A stretch of DNA of 64,000 nucleotides from Mortierella alpina (Eukaryota > Mortierellomycota > Mortierellomycetes > Mortierellales > Mortierellaceae). A program made the translations under genes and the position numbers. Below the pieces are notes generated by a model. The model ran no database searches. It had not been told where the DNA came from and saw nothing but the letters and a program-made list of their open reading frames with translations. Location of the stretch: contig JANATF010000006.1 in NCBI GenBank assembly GCA_029449245.1, forward strand, positions 1,922,001-1,986,000, in the 5' to 3' direction. This document shows, one piece after another, positions 24,501 to 38,792 of the stretch (the first letter of the stretch is position 1; every line of letters begins with the position of its first letter).

Positions 24501-25061
24501 TCAGTCCCGAGAGACAAGGTTGCCAAACATGGGCATTGAGCGGAGCAACAACGACTCGATCTCGCCCATGTTGGCCGATCCAGAGGATGTGCTCGCCACC
24601 GCGCTGGTTCCAGAAAAGAATCCCGAGGACTCGGTAGCTGCGTTCGGCAGCAACGACGCCAAGGAGAAGCTGCTTGGAAGCGAGAAGAACGACGACGAGG
24701 GCGAGGAGGGCGAGACTGGGTTGGAGGTGGTGGAGGTACAAGCGGCTGCACGACTGTTCTGCTCCAAGGGATGGTTCTCCTGAGCGAGGTGTGCTGCGGT
24801 GTTGAGACTGTGCGAGTTGTCCCAATGCTCTCTGCTGTGGAGCTGGCCCGGCTCGTCAGAGACGGTGGAGGTACTTCCGCCACGCGACGAGGTCAAGCGG
24901 GTGGGGGCATGCTGCTGCTGTCTCAAGGCTTGGGTGATTCTGACGACTGTTGCGCGATTTTCGAGATAAAAAAAAAGGAGGGTCTAAGCATGAGCCATTT
25001 CTTTAGTTCACTCCAAGGCAGGCCAAAAAGAAAGAGCGCATGTGGAGAACATACCATCCAT
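24501..25061 (-). CDS. Small Ser-rich protein of unknown function
   Basis: Proposed two-exon model: 25061-25055 (ATGGATG, 7 nt of coding sequence) and 24946-24501, about 150 aa. The donor is GTATGT and the acceptor CAACAG; splicing gives MDVVRITQALRQQQ and keeps the frame open to the TGA at 24501-24503. The open frame continues upstream of the ATG, so a longer N-terminus is possible. The product has an amphipathic N-terminal helix, a Ser/Thr-rich low-complexity middle (SSPSSSFFSLPSSFSL) and a hydrophobic C-terminal motif (MGEIESLLLRSMPMFGNL). No family is recognised. The upstream minus strand is pyrimidine-rich, as promoters here often are. Confidence is moderate because coding evidence rests on splice sites and frame only. 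Confidence 0.4.
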
Positions 25062-26123
25062 ATTGCAGACAGTCACGGCGAAGATTAGGTTTGATCGGAT
25101 AATACACTCAGCAAGGAGGGTGTGCGAAATGTAAAAATACAGCGATACGCGAACAAGAGGATGGGTGGCTAGATAGAAGAGAGTGGCAGTGGGCTACTGG
25201 GGCTGGAACTGGGCAGAGAACGATATGTCAACGTCGCGACCAATGTGCTTTCCGTTCTGGAAAAAGTACGAGGACATTGACCAGGAAGCAGGAAGGGCGG
25301 GGAGCGAGAACAGATGCAACAAAGTTCCTTCAGCAGCGGCGAAAGAAACTTGTGGACAGTGGGAACAACAAGGAAGCAAGTGCCAGTGTTGGAGTGTTGG
25401 AAGGATACGGGGCAGGTATACGGAGCAAAAGAAGCGAACGAGGAAGTAAGGCAAGCAGAAGCGGTGGAGGAGGAGAGGAATGGGAAGAGGGAGATGGAAA
25501 AGCGAGAGAGAAAGAGATTGTGGAAAGTGGTCGCAGAAAAAACTCAGTTGGCACACAGGCCACTTTTTGATTATCGGGTTATTGTCGATCTGCTACACGT
25601 GACAGTCCGCCTGCTTGGACCTCGAGCAACATCCCTGCATGTGGACACCGGAGGATAAGAGTAGCAGCAGCACCGCCATATCAGCAGCTTTAGACATTGA
25701 AAAACTTCGAGTCACTCAAGTGATACGACTGTTCATGTTGCAAGCACATTCCACCATGGGATAGCATCCCTCGATATGGCACGCGATAGGTCTTCGACAT
25801 GTTACGCGCCACTGTAGGCGGGCTTGGTGAAGAGTCGCGACAACGACATGCTCGTGTGCTTCTCGGGGTGGCCGTATCAAAACTGTGCGTCAGTTGAGCG
25901 ATCTTTCTCTCACACGGGGCTATATAGCCGCGCTGGTCAGCAGCGCCTTGCAATATATACTGTAGATGGATTCTGTGACGTCATTCGAGCCAATTCGACC
26001 GAGCGCTTTCTTCTGGCAGCTTTTAACTCTCCTCATCCGACCACACACATATCCATTCGCCACTTCATCACTGTCCTTCGTCTATACCATCCCACCACCA
26101 CACACACACACATATATCTCACA
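25062..26123. other. Divergent intergenic region before SRP54
   Basis: About 1.06 kb between the unknown minus-strand gene and SRP54. It includes an AG-rich block at 25420-25540 and a short CA repeat just before the SRP54 start (about 26097-26111). A minus-strand ATG ORF of 36 codons (MSKTYRVPYRG, about 25802-25690) was seen but is unsupported. Confidence 0.45.
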
Positions 26124-28359
<2,236 letters not shown>

Positions 28360-28583
28360 GAGATATCAAAAGAATACATGATGAAAGTGGAGTTGCTAGC
28401 TAATCAGAAAATAAAAAAGATTCAAAAAAAAAGAACAGAGCTCCTGCACAATGGGTGTCAAAGGAGACCTTTGATATCACTAAACGTACCTCTGTCTTCA
28501 GCACTACATGCAGCGGAAAGAAAGCGCGCATCATGCATGGAAGAATGAACTAAATCAGTCTTGGCTGCAGCACCAAGACTTAG

Positions 28584-28592
28584 ATCTGATAA
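28584..28592 (+). promoter_or_regulatory. ATCTGATAA, iron-GATA-factor-type site 1
   Basis: Exact match to ATCWGATAA, the consensus bound by SreA/Urbs1/Fep1-type repressors. It is the westernmost of ten such matches, about 530 bp beyond the stop of ferric reductase A. Confidence 0.4.
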
Positions 28593-29073
28593 GAGTGGAC
28601 TTGGGAAAAGGGCCAAACGCATCCTGTGGGCAAAATGCGAGGGGGGTAGTTAGCGCACCTGTCGGACCCCTAACGCTAATTGTCATTCTCCCGCTGGCAG
28701 CCATACGCCCATGGCGGCCTGCCCATGGGCAAAACTCAAGTCGGGGACCAATAATACAGGAACGCCAAAGCGAAACTGAACGATCGAGCGTTGTACGGGA
28801 GTAGAAATGATAAGGCCAGCCCCCCAAAAATCGAAAAAACTGTCCAGGTGGCCTTCCGCAAGGCTGCCAATTCTTTCTTCGTTTCCTGCTCAGGCTAGTA
28901 CTCCATTCAATTCATCCTCTATTATTTACTGTACACGCTTGTTTGGAGTATTTGTATTGAATATGCAGGTGGAAAAAAAAAGTACTGTACACAGATGAAT
29001 GAGCGTGAGAAAGCGGAAGCCTTCGAAAAAAAGCGAGGTGTCAAGGAGGTGAAAAGGGGAAAGGGGGCGGCCG

Positions 29074-29082
29074 ATCAGATAA
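29074..29082 (+). promoter_or_regulatory. ATCAGATAA, iron-GATA-factor-type site 2
   Basis: Exact ATCWGATAA match 42 bp beyond the stop codon of ferric reductase A. Confidence 0.4.
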
Positions 29083-29123
29083 TATTACTGACGGGACTTT
29101 TTTTTTTTTGAGTACAAGCGCGT

Positions 29124-31776
29124 CTAAGGAGCCCAGGTTTCGCGATGGAACTCAACGGACCACTTGGCCTTCTGGACGTGCTTCTCGATCATGTCGACAT
29201 ATCCCTCGGGTCCTCCGGCAAAGACCGTCACCAAGCCCTGGCCCTTGTCCTTCTCTCCCACGCCCGAGTCGACAAAGTTCTGGATGGCCTTCTTGGCATC
29301 CAAGCGGCCACGGCTATAGACAACATCGCCCTCATCCCAGTTGCCGTCCTCGACCGACAACTTCTCGTCCTCAGCATTGAAATCAGGGTAAGGGATGGCA
29401 GCGGATTCGGCATCAGAGCTGCCTCCGCGCAGGTGATGGCGCATGTGGACCTTGCGCGCGACAAAGATACCGGCATAGCCGAGCAAGAGCATGACCACGG
29501 TGTGAACAAGACCAGGGACGAGCGCATAGGTCCAGTGGCAGACAAACACTGTCCAGCTGTCCTTCTTCGTGGCCTTTAGGCACCAGTGCGACGAACCCTC
29601 CCAGGAAACCCGGCGCATGCCGTACCAGAATCCCAAGGGGATGGCCACCAGGACAAGAGTTGTGAGCAAGTCAAAAAGGGCCAAGCGTTTGGAGACAGTG
29701 TCTGCAGAGGATGCCTGGAAAGTGGGCAGGGCCTGGTTGATGTAGGTCATGGTACGGGTACCGTTGCCCTTCTCATTGATGGGCTCGCTCGACGAGGTCA
29801 CGACCTCCTCCGAGATCTCGTGCAAGGTCGATTTTGTAGAGTTGGATCTCTGCACGTCCTGCTCCGCGGGTGCGGCTGCTGGGTCTTCAACAATGGTGCG
29901 GCCAGAGAGCGCGCGCTTCAGCTTGGTACCAGTGCGCTTCAAGAAGTTCTTCTTGGCCTTCTTGGTCTTGACTGCCTGGCCGGGGACCATGATATCGTTC
30001 TTGACAACGTGAGCGTGGGCGCCCATCAGAGTCTGGGGCTTGTCGGGACGAGAGACGTAGATCTCGACGTGCAACCAGCTGGTGAAACGGGGATCGCGGG
30101 TGATCTGGTGGAGGAACGAGCCATAGGCGTGGAGCTCGCTGCGAGTGCGGAATGTACAGATCAAGTGAAGTTGCATGCGCAGGGGCTCCTTTGAGGCGGC
30201 AATCTGGGCAGCAATGGCTTTGATCAGGGACATGAAGGTGGTAATGGCAGCACCGGCTAAGATAACACAAACAGAGATTCGATCCTTTTTGTCAGCTGAA
30301 ATGTTTCGAGATGGTGAGGTGCAAAAGTAAAACGCTCATGGGTTTGCATTTTGGACTTACCAACAAAGATGATCATGGTCTCAGACTTGAGGTAGTCGTG
30401 GCGACGGTCGCCAAAGACACCATCGACGTTGGCACGGACGGTAATGCGCTTGTCTTCATTGCCGCACTTCTTGGCCAGATCGTGGGTCCAGCTCAGCTTA
30501 GCGTCGCTAAAGACGCGGATGTACAAGGTGATCGAGTGAGGGTCCTCGGGCCAGTAAGACGCAATGGTGAAAGGATGGTGAATATTTCCAAGACCTGGGA
30601 TTTGGACTGTGATGTAATCGCCAGGAAAGTAGGGCTTCATGGGTTCCGCTGAAGTGAACTTCATGCGAATAATGTCTGCATCGGTGTTGAATGCGCAGGT
30701 CGCGTTCGGGTGGATCGAGCGTGCCTGGATGATTTTGGGAACGAAGCGGTCCACGAGGAAGAGGATGAAACCAGGGAGCATATAGTACCACAACATGTAT
30801 GTTGGGTAGTGCATGATGAGTCCAATGAAGAACACAAAGGTGCCTGCGCGGTGGACGTATATGAAGACGGGGTATATCATGCGACGGAACTGAGGAAGGG
30901 CAAAGAACGACATCACGACGACTCCGATCTAATTGGGCGCGGGATGAGTAAGGTTTGGTTCAGGGAAAAAAATCAGATAAAGTCGTCAACAGACATATCG
31001 CTCACAAAACATAAACAGAGTGCGACAGAGTGCGACAAAAGCGATATAGACTTGAAAAAACTTACCCAGGCAAACACACCGGGCATATTTCGCGTGCCTC
31101 TGGACTTGTCAGAGAATGCAATATCGCTTGTGAACTTGCCCTCCATGATCAGATAGGCGCTGTAGAAGGCAGTGTGGATAGTTGACCAGATAAGCATAGC
31201 AACACCGAGCCAGCGGTGAAGGGGGATAATCTCTGGGTATGTGAATCCGATGGCGTGGAGCATCGAACGACGCAACACCAGGAAAAGAATAATGGAGGTA
31301 TCGAGCAAGACTGCTTGCGAAGACCCATAGGCAATTGCACGGACGATACCAGCGGAATTGCCATACGACTGGACGTAATCAGGCCGACTCAGGATCGTGG
31401 TCAACACAAACCAATAGATGTTCATGATAACAATCAAGGCAGCCAGGCACCAGAACTTGACGGTGAAGCCAAAGCGGGTCGAATCATGGCGCTCCCAGAA
31501 CGAGATGCGTTGCTTCTTATCGGTGGAGGTGGTGACTTTGGAGATGGAGTGTTGGAACTGAGAGGCGGCGCGAAAGTAGTTGCCCCAGATGGTGATGAAG
31601 TGACCGAGCAAAATAGGGAGCATGCAGACAAGAGACCAGTAAAGATCGATCTCATTCCACTCGAAGCGGGTCTTGATCTTTTCTTGCCAAAGCAGGTAGT
31701 AGTCTGCGAACAAGTAGCAAGAGAACGTTGCCAGACAGATCCCGATGACGAGACTGGGCAGAGCAATGCGAGCCAT
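29124..31776 (-). CDS. Ferric-chelate reductase (FRE/NOX family), copy A
   Basis: Three exons: 31776-31066, 30928-30361 and 30256-29124; 803 aa. Ferric reductases pass electrons from NADPH through FAD and two hemes across the plasma membrane to reduce Fe(III) chelates for uptake. The N-terminal half is a multi-helix ferric-reductase domain with the paired heme-ligand pattern (IPLHRWLG to TIHTAF; YVHRAG to IMHY). The FAD-binding motif HPFT is at about residues 355-358, preceded by PGDYITVQIPG. The NADPH-binding domain starts at FVAGAAITTFMSLI and ends with AGGPEGYVDMIEK; a TM-like stretch (LFDLLTTLVLVAIPLGFWYG) sits inside it, which is unusual and shared with copy B. Copy B (39130-42013) is divergent in orientation. 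ATCWGATAA sites lie 385 bp upstream and in intron 1. Confidence 0.92.
29888..30188 (-). repeat. Gene-conversion tract, copy in ferric reductase A
   Basis: This 301-bp coding segment matches 40854-41153 (opposite strand) with three single-base differences. The 66 bp just before it in the same exon have about six differences, and the rest of the two genes is far more diverged. The identity ends abruptly at ACCATTGTTG. Confidence 0.85.
30972..30980 (+). promoter_or_regulatory. ATCAGATAA, iron-GATA-factor-type site 3
   Basis: Exact ATCWGATAA match inside the first intron (30929-31065) of ferric reductase A. Confidence 0.4.
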
Positions 31777-31896
31777 GATAGGACTTTGGAGTGTGAAAGG
31801 CTGAAAGACGTTGGAAGTGTTCGAAAAATGTGTTTAAATTGCCTTTGCACACCAAATGAGAAGGAAGAAAATGGCCGCTGTGCAACTGCGGGTAAG

Positions 31897-31935
31897 AGGG
31901 AGGAGGAGGAGGAGGAGGAGGACGAGGACGAGGAA
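31897..31935. repeat. GGA/GAC trinucleotide repeat
   Basis: About eight GGA units followed by GACGAGGACGAGG, about 120 bp upstream of the start codon of ferric reductase A, probably in its 5' UTR or promoter. Confidence 0.85.
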
Positions 31936-32160
31936 GAGAGAGCGGAGGTGGGAGCTGGGTTTTGAGAGGAAAGTGCCACTGTTTATATTCATTTCCGACG
32001 TGCCTCTTTATGTTAGAGTAGTCTGTGTTGCACTCTTCTCTCGCCCGCGACAAGCGAATCAGCGGTCTAAGGCTGAGGTGGAAAAAAAATCAGGGTACAA
32101 ACGGACGGAGATGGGATCAGAAAAAAATATTCAACCGCAACCTTACTTTTTTTCTTTAGC

Positions 32161-32169
32161 TTATCAGAT
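32161..32169 (-). promoter_or_regulatory. ATCTGATAA (minus), iron-GATA-factor-type site 4
   Basis: Reads TTATCAGAT on the plus strand. It lies 385 bp upstream of the ATG of ferric reductase A, a typical promoter position. Confidence 0.5.
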
Positions 32170-32774
32170 GGGTCTGGTGCCTTAAGAGGACATTGTCTTA
32201 CTTTCAATGGCACTGAGAGCGAGGCAATGAAGATCTAGAGCGTCTTTGCATCTACTTTTTAGAAACGTGTGGTGAGAGCTTTTAGTGTGAATGCGCTGTT
32301 GCGTCTATGCAGACGAGTGACGACCGTCCTTGTCTCTCCAGCGTCTGCACCGATCACTTGCGGGGGTAGTCTATGCGAGATGGTGGTCCGTCGTGCGGAG
32401 TAGTCCCATTGCCACTGTTTGCTTCCCCACAAGATCTCCGAAGTGTTTCTGTTGCCTTCGTCCTTTTTCAGAGATGATAAAAGATGAAGATCTGATACGA
32501 TAGTCGCGAGGTTTGAATAGGCGCATACCTTGCCTCTCACTCCTCGCATGCAGTTAATTTCTCGAGCCTGGACCCTACAGGAGAACGCGCATCGATACCA
32601 ACTTTACGCAGCGACCGTCCCCCTTTTCCCCAGACGCTCAGTAGTAAAAGGAGAGAGCGAAGGAGAGAGAGATAGACATGCCACTGTTTAATGTGGTCAG
32701 GGAACAAAATGATAAACGACAGGCAAACGAGAACTACTCTCCCTGGCTGTCAGTGTAAAGGTCACAACAAAGAC

Positions 32775-32798
32775 ACAAGCAAGCAAGCAAGCAAGCAA
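32775..32798. repeat. AAGC tetranucleotide microsatellite
   Basis: About five to six AAGC units in the non-coding interval. Confidence 0.85.
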
Positions 32799-34112
32799 AA
32801 AAGGAAGAGAATGCTCAGTAGCCCATCCGTCTGCAAGGCCAGGTCGACGGAGTCGATTTGATCAATCAAAACAATGGCAATGTAATCAAGTACACAGAAA
32901 ATGTATTCAATGCGCGATTATTTCACCTCACTGTAAACTACTAAGTCACCGTCATCATAGGATATGCTACAAAGGTCAACCAGCGCCTCTGCTCTGGACT
33001 AAAGACGCGCGATGCGGTTTTAACGTTGATTGTCCCCCGAATGAGAAGCAGATGGGGGGATACGTCCTTTACGCGTGATGACCAAGTTCGGACTAGAAGC
33101 GCCATGTATAGATGGTACGGATTGCGTGTGCATACGCGTACCTTTGTAACATGAGTAACTAACCGCAAACTATTCATTGTGCGTGTGCATTGCTCGTGTG
33201 TTGCCCGTGTGAAAACTTATCCGAGGGGTCAATCCGGCGTGCAGTCCACACACTGTACTTTTGTTTTTTTTGTGGACGAGTTGTTTTGGCCGAGATTGTT
33301 GATGAAAGGCGATGACTGTCGTGTTGAATCGCGTGTGATGTTGAGGGGAAAAGAGGGTCCGACGATGGTCGTGGTTGGTCGAGAGACGCGCAATGGACAC
33401 GAAGTTTAGGTCACCGTCTTCAAAAGGCTCAAAATGGTTGTTGTAATGCAGGGATGATGTGATTTTGATGGATAACGTGTTGGCCGCGCTCTTTTGTTCT
33501 CGTGGGCAATTTTTCTCATTCGTTCCACGGTGCAAAGGGTAGGACAAAGCAGCATTCTTTGCGGAAAGGATGAGTGCGCAATAGCGTGTTTGGGTCATGG
33601 GAAAGTTGTGTATGAAGCTGGCCCCAGAGACAGTGTCAAATACATCCTTATCGTTCGCTCAAGGAGTTGTTCGAGAAGCATTTTTCGTGATTTGTTTTTT
33701 GTCGAGAAGAGTTTTCAGGTTCGAGTGATCGATCCTGAAAGCTTTTATAAACAAAGGGCCAGATGGACTATCGATAGATTACAATAGCGGCTGTACAGGA
33801 AAAGAGAGGTCTTGAACATTGACGGCGGATGGAGTTGTCCCGCTGGAGGTATGTATTTCTATACAACACTGGTGTATATGTGTGCACCATGAATTTTGTC
33901 GGCTGCGGTTCTGTACCTTGAACACCACCGACGACTGTTTGTTGAGAGTAAACAATCCGGCGGGCGCACCCTGCAGTTGAGCAGCGTTGGCGGTGGTGCC
34001 CGACTTCTAAATATGCCACTTAAACAACAACTCTGTGATCGGCCTTTGCTGCATTTGGACTACAGCAGGCGTGGTGGTGGTTCGTTCCAGACAAGACTCT
34101 TTGAAAAAAAAA

Positions 34113-34121
34113 ATCAGATAA
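34113..34121 (+). promoter_or_regulatory. ATCAGATAA, iron-GATA-factor-type site 5
   Basis: Exact match, about 0.8 kb upstream of the DUF6787 gene, with a second near match (ATCAGATAG) 33 bp further on. Confidence 0.45.
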
Positions 34122-34644
34122 GAGCTGACCCGGGATTCCAAAAATCAGATAGTAGGGCACAAAGAGGTAATGACTCGGGTCACCTTTGAGTTTCGTCTTC
34201 AGCTGGGCCACATCAATAAAGCAGCGATGACTAACACGAGCTCTGTGTTTCTACTTCCGTCAAGAAAAAAAAGATAGAAACTCAGCTCTTCCACTGCCAT
34301 ACACGGACTAGTATGGCTGTCAGACGTCCACCTCCCGTTGACAAACCTCAGCTCTTTACTCAGCTCCGTGTGAAGGCGAAACTAGGTTCAGTACGATCGA
34401 AGGGTACATAGAAAGCGCCACAAGATGAGATCACCTCTAGAGTATGTCAAAAGCCAGGACTCGACGTAGATTACCCAAAGCGCAAAAAAAAATACAAGTT
34501 ACAGTAGCGAGTAGGAGGGGCAATTGAGCGCATTGGCCGTCAGCCTAGGCCCTCATAGCATCTATCGAGCGATGAGAAATGGTTGCTTGGGCCGACAAGG
34601 AGGAGGAAGCGACGATCGCTCTCCGCTGCTCAGTGAGCTGTGAG

Positions 34645-34653
34645 TTATCAGAT
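34645..34653 (-). promoter_or_regulatory. ATCTGATAA (minus), iron-GATA-factor-type site 6
   Basis: Reads TTATCAGAT on the plus strand and lies 265 bp upstream of the ATG of the DUF6787 gene. Confidence 0.5.
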
Positions 34654-34917
34654 CGAGAGAAATGTGGCCAACACTGGCGAGGGCTCAGAATAAAAGAGAG
34701 ACAAGGCAGCAGCAAATGGGGGAGCTCCTTTTTTGCTGGGCTAGTTGGCCAGCTGTCACTGCCATGGCTCTCAGACACTGTGGCGAACTTCAGCCACGCG
34801 CTCACTCGCGGATTGACCCTCGTCTGCAGGCCATGGACTAGAGCGCATTGCAACCCATTCCTCACCTACACCTGCACCCGCATCTCATTCGCAGCAGAGG
34901 ACCTATAGACCACCACA

Positions 34918-35576
34918 ATGTCAACAGTGCCACAAGACTCACCAGCCCAGGAGAGACAACCTCTGCTGCAGGACCACGAGAGCGGCGGCCATATCCCAGC
35001 GCAGACACCGTCAGAGACAGTCGTGACCATCCAGGACCAAAGGGAGGCAGGACAGCCTTCTCAAAGCTCTCTGGCCAAGGTCGACCGCCTGCAGCACCAT
35101 CGCGAGATGGTCCGCGAGAGGTTCAGCGTGAACTGGTGGCTGGAATGGACCATCATTATCGTAAGTCGTCCTGGCCCATGCTCTGCGACGCGCTTGAATA
35201 GGTGCAAGCTTGGCAACGTGCGCATAAATACGCATACGCATACACAACCACTCATTGTTCCATCTTTTGATTCTCTCTCCAATCGTTGCCTTATCCCACA
35301 TAGTTTGTATTTTCTGTAACAGGATCCTCGACAATGCTGGTCGTTAAGCCAGTCTTGAAAGCACTTGGGTTAACAGGGTCGATCATCGCCGGGCCGTGGA
35401 CATTTCGCATCATCTACATTATCCTCACCCTGCCGATTTACAGCTGCATGCTGCTGTTGGTCTCGTCGTTATTCTGCAGGAGACTCTACTTTGAGAATCT
35501 ACTCATCAGGATGTGGGGACGGCTCTTGCCTAGCTGCCTCATCAATAGATGCTCCCGTCGCGAGCCTGCGCCTTGA
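34918..35576 (+). CDS. DUF6787 family small membrane protein
   Basis: Two exons: 34918-35160 and 35304-35576 (phase 0), 171 aa. The N-terminal 70 residues are hydrophilic and disordered (QERQPLLQD looks like a dileucine-type sorting motif). The conserved core follows: RERFSVNWWLEWTIII, then FVFSVTGSSTMLVVKPVLK, a GPWTFR motif, and the helix IIYIILTLPIYSCMLLLVSS, ending with RLYFENLLIRMWGRLLP. This W-x-W start, TGSST turn and GPW-x-[YF]R pattern with two transmembrane helices matches my recollection of DUF6787 proteins, found in fungi and bacteria, with no known function. The second exon uses the CCACATAG acceptor; a GTAACAG site 19 nt later gives the wrong phase. AATAAA lies at 35601. It sits between the two ferric-reductase genes and has an ATCWGATAA site in its promoter. 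Confidence 0.75.
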
Positions 35577-37431
35577 TACCAGGCTTTTGGCCATCTATGC
35601 AATAAAATGCAAGGACGAATTGCACCAGTCATTTAATCCGCGCACGCTGATGAACAGTATATGCCATCCTTGATGAAAAAGATCACTCATAGTGCAGCTG
35701 GTCTGGAAAACTAATAGTTTTTATTTCTCTGCTTGGGTGGGTATGATACCGCCTTCAACACGGCGTTCGCGCGTGCTATACTGCATGGAACTACATATGT
35801 ATATACGAGACTATGATTACATGCCGCCGTTCGGGATCGCCAACAACAGGTTTCGGTCGCATATCGGCGCCGTATGGCCAAACGATACCACCTCGTTATT
35901 CAAACGAGCGGACGCCAGTGTTAGTGAACATCCCCGGAAGGCTCCCACCCAAAGCCTTCCTTCATTTTCAGTCATGTCTTGTCTTATTCCCCGTACGATA
36001 GACTTGGCGGTGTATTTCTGTGGGCGCTTAAATTCACCTAACTCGTACTATTCCTGGCCATCCTACAATATGGGCCATCCTCGAGAAGCATTCTCAGCCC
36101 TGGATTTTCAGAGTCAGGCAGCTGTTTTTTGTGCAGTTCAAAGTTATCTTTGGGATGTATGCTTTCAAAACTAAACCCCACGCTCATCAATGCAAGACCT
36201 CAATATTCAGAGCGGACGCTGGAGCGCTCTTGCACTGCGATGGAATCGGCTCCATCATGCAACATGCACCTTTTATACCTGCGTCCGTAGTTGAAGGTCC
36301 ACCAGCAGATTATAAGATTGTTCGGTCGAGTTAGATGTTCTACAGGATGATGCAAAGAGCTCTTCCACGTAGTCATATGTCTTGAAGTGAAGACGAGGAA
36401 GGATCTTTTTACACGTACTCTTGTCGCGTATTTTCGCGCTGCATGGAAGAAACCAAGATGAAAACTAACGGACACCCCCTTGTGTCAATCTCATGACTTT
36501 ATACTCGATCCCCACACTTTCGGCCTGCATAGAACAAAAAAATGTACCATTCGATCTCATCTATTATTTCCGATACTGAAAGCATACCGGATAGACTGGG
36601 CGGACGAGATCGGCGAAATCACCGAGATTGCTTGCTTCAAAGCTGGCTGGCGTAGCATCTGTCTGACGGACGGTGGGCTGAGATTGAAGCGGGTGTACAG
36701 ATCCCATATGTCCTTTCTCCAACACCTCGCCCTTCGGACTTCCTTAAAGCAATATTGATACAAGAGGTCTAGGCTCTGCATGAGCGCTGAAAGAAAGCAA
36801 GAGTGTGCGTACAGCATCCCTGACAGTAGCTTAAACGGTTTAGAGACGCGTGGCACGCCTACACTCTACCTCTGTCATATGCGTCCTTTCAGCTTGTTTT
36901 TGTTTTTCCCTCTTCTAAAGAAGCAGCCATCATTTTGGTCACACTCTGTGCCACGAAGATAGTTGCGCCTCTACTGACCCGTCTTGATACTTTTCGGCAT
37001 GGTTATCTGGGGATGATCCTGTTCAATGGACTTGTTTAGGGCGCTCTCTGACTTTTAATGGCCGGTGAGACATTGGAGCATGGTACAAAAAGTGAGCAAT
37101 GACAGGGCAGAAAAAAATAGTCCAGGAGTCTTGGATCTGGACGACAGCACTAATGCAGATGTAAACGTTTTTTAAACACCCCCGCTGCAAAGCGATAGCT
37201 CTTCGGCTTGAACAACGAGTGACATACTTGGTTGAATTTGAGCTCAGCATCTTTGCAGATACCTCGGACGATACCTCGCTGCTCTGTCTATCTCCGTGGA
37301 TGTCGAATCGAGCGCACTATCTGCCGCTTCATTAGCGACAAGATAGAAGAAGGCACACTGTTCGCACTTTACTTGACTTTGAGTCCAGGGCAGCGACATC
37401 GTAAAACACCCTTCCGGTCCTCTGTTGTTGC

Positions 37432-37440
37432 TTATCAGAT
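37432..37440 (-). promoter_or_regulatory. ATCTGATAA (minus), iron-GATA-factor-type site 7
   Basis: TTATCAGAT on the plus strand, immediately followed by CAGATA, giving an overlapping second half-site. Confidence 0.4.
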
Positions 37441-37546
37441 CAGATATTTCGTTGCGGCCTCGAAAGAACACCGGGAAGGGCGGTGAGGTACCCGGGATTC
37501 AGCCTTTGGGGGAACAGTCCAGGGCACTAAAAATCGAAGGTGCTGC

Positions 37547-37555
37547 TTATCAGAT
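37547..37555 (-). promoter_or_regulatory. ATCTGATAA (minus), iron-GATA-factor-type site 8
   Basis: TTATCAGAT on the plus strand, 115 bp from site 7. Both sites are preceded by GC (GCTTATCAGAT). Confidence 0.4.
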
Positions 37556-37971
37556 TTTTCCTGTCATCAACTGAGGGACACCAACCAAAACACCGGTGTC
37601 CTGACTGTGTGAAAAGGTACCACGCGGTTTGCGAAAAGTGAGCCAGGGCATTCGTTAGTTGCTGTCAACCCGTCGAACATATTTCGAAGTCCGTGGCATA
37701 TGTACTTTTTTGACCATACACAGCTGGATGAGGTATTTTATTATTCTTTTTGACATTTGACATTCTAGTTGAAAGCAGTTGCCTGCCAACAACTGAGCAC
37801 TGAATTGGGTAAAGCTTTTGGTTTAAAGTCCCCCGCTTCTTCTCGTCTCTTGTGTGTTTTTTTTTTTTTTTTTTGTGTTTATGTTTTCTTTGCTCGGGTC
37901 TGCCCACCTGTTGTTGTTTTCTCTGTCCCGATGGGAGATAGGAGTTCAAGAAAGAGAACAGGGTTTGCTCG

Positions 37972-37980
37972 ATCAGATAA
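37972..37980 (+). promoter_or_regulatory. ATCAGATAA, iron-GATA-factor-type site 9
   Basis: Exact match about 1.15 kb upstream of the start codon of ferric reductase B. Confidence 0.4.
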
Positions 37981-38792
37981 CTTACACGCACACAATCACA
38001 CTCACACTCACACGCGCGCACAAATGCCCTTAAGATCTGATACTGCATACTCTTCACCTGAGCTCTATTCAACGAGACCTAGTCATACAAACAAGCAAGG
38101 AGCGCGACCCTGGATTTGTCCGATTTTGGTCGAGCGGATATGAAAATATGTGCCTTCTCCTGCCTTCCGGGATTTCTCTTTTGATAGTCAGACCAATATG
38201 GTCTTCCCATCCACAAGGCACCAAGTCTCGGCCCTGACATGTTTTCGTTTTTTGAGTTGGACAATGGCTTGGATGGCACCTGCTTCGTGATCCGTGTCAT
38301 TTCGGAGGCAGACATAGGAGAATCGGTTGGATGCGATGGGTCTGTGGGACCTGGGCCTAATCCACTCCTCACGAGTACATCACAGGCACATTTCTCACAT
38401 CATTTTGCATCGCAAAGACTCACCCGAGTATCCTGCTATAGACATCTTATTGTAAAAATTGACACTACAATAACGTGCGAGAGATAGGCACAGGGCTACC
38501 ATGTTCATCTTTAAGATCACCGCCATTCGTCGTCACATACACGGGCGCGGGGTGCCAATCTGTCCCATCGGTCCGCTTGACGTTTGTTGGTCGATGCAAA
38601 AAAAAGATATATAATATGTTTCTTTAGTAATACAATTGAGAGTAGCCCGGCGTACAGTACCTCGCTCCTGAAGAAGACAGCCAGGTCTCGAACCACCAGC
38701 GCTAGCTGTTGATCCTTGGGGGAAAATGGTCCTCCGCCAGCACACTTTCTATCCATGGCGTTCGGAATTGAATGACTGAATACTCTTTTTCA

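Larger units (their letters stand above)
28360..29123. other. Convergent spacer SRP54 / ferric reductase A
   Basis: No gene. It contains the SRP54 polyadenylation signal at 28410-28415 and two exact ATCWGATAA matches, at 28584 and 29074. Confidence 0.6.
31777..34917. other. Gene-free interval upstream of ferric reductase A and the DUF6787 gene
   Basis: About 3.1 kb with no supportable gene. It contains a GGA/GAC repeat at about 31897-31935, an AAGC tetranucleotide repeat at about 32775-32798, and three exact ATCWGATAA matches (32161, 34113, 34645) plus a one-off near match at 34146 (ATCAGATAG). It probably functions as a large divergent promoter region. Confidence 0.55.

Noticed and set aside
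31434-31979. Ser-rich minus-strand ORF with a poly-Ser run
   Set aside because: It overlaps the first exon of ferric reductase A in another frame, and the poly-Ser comes from the GGA repeat.
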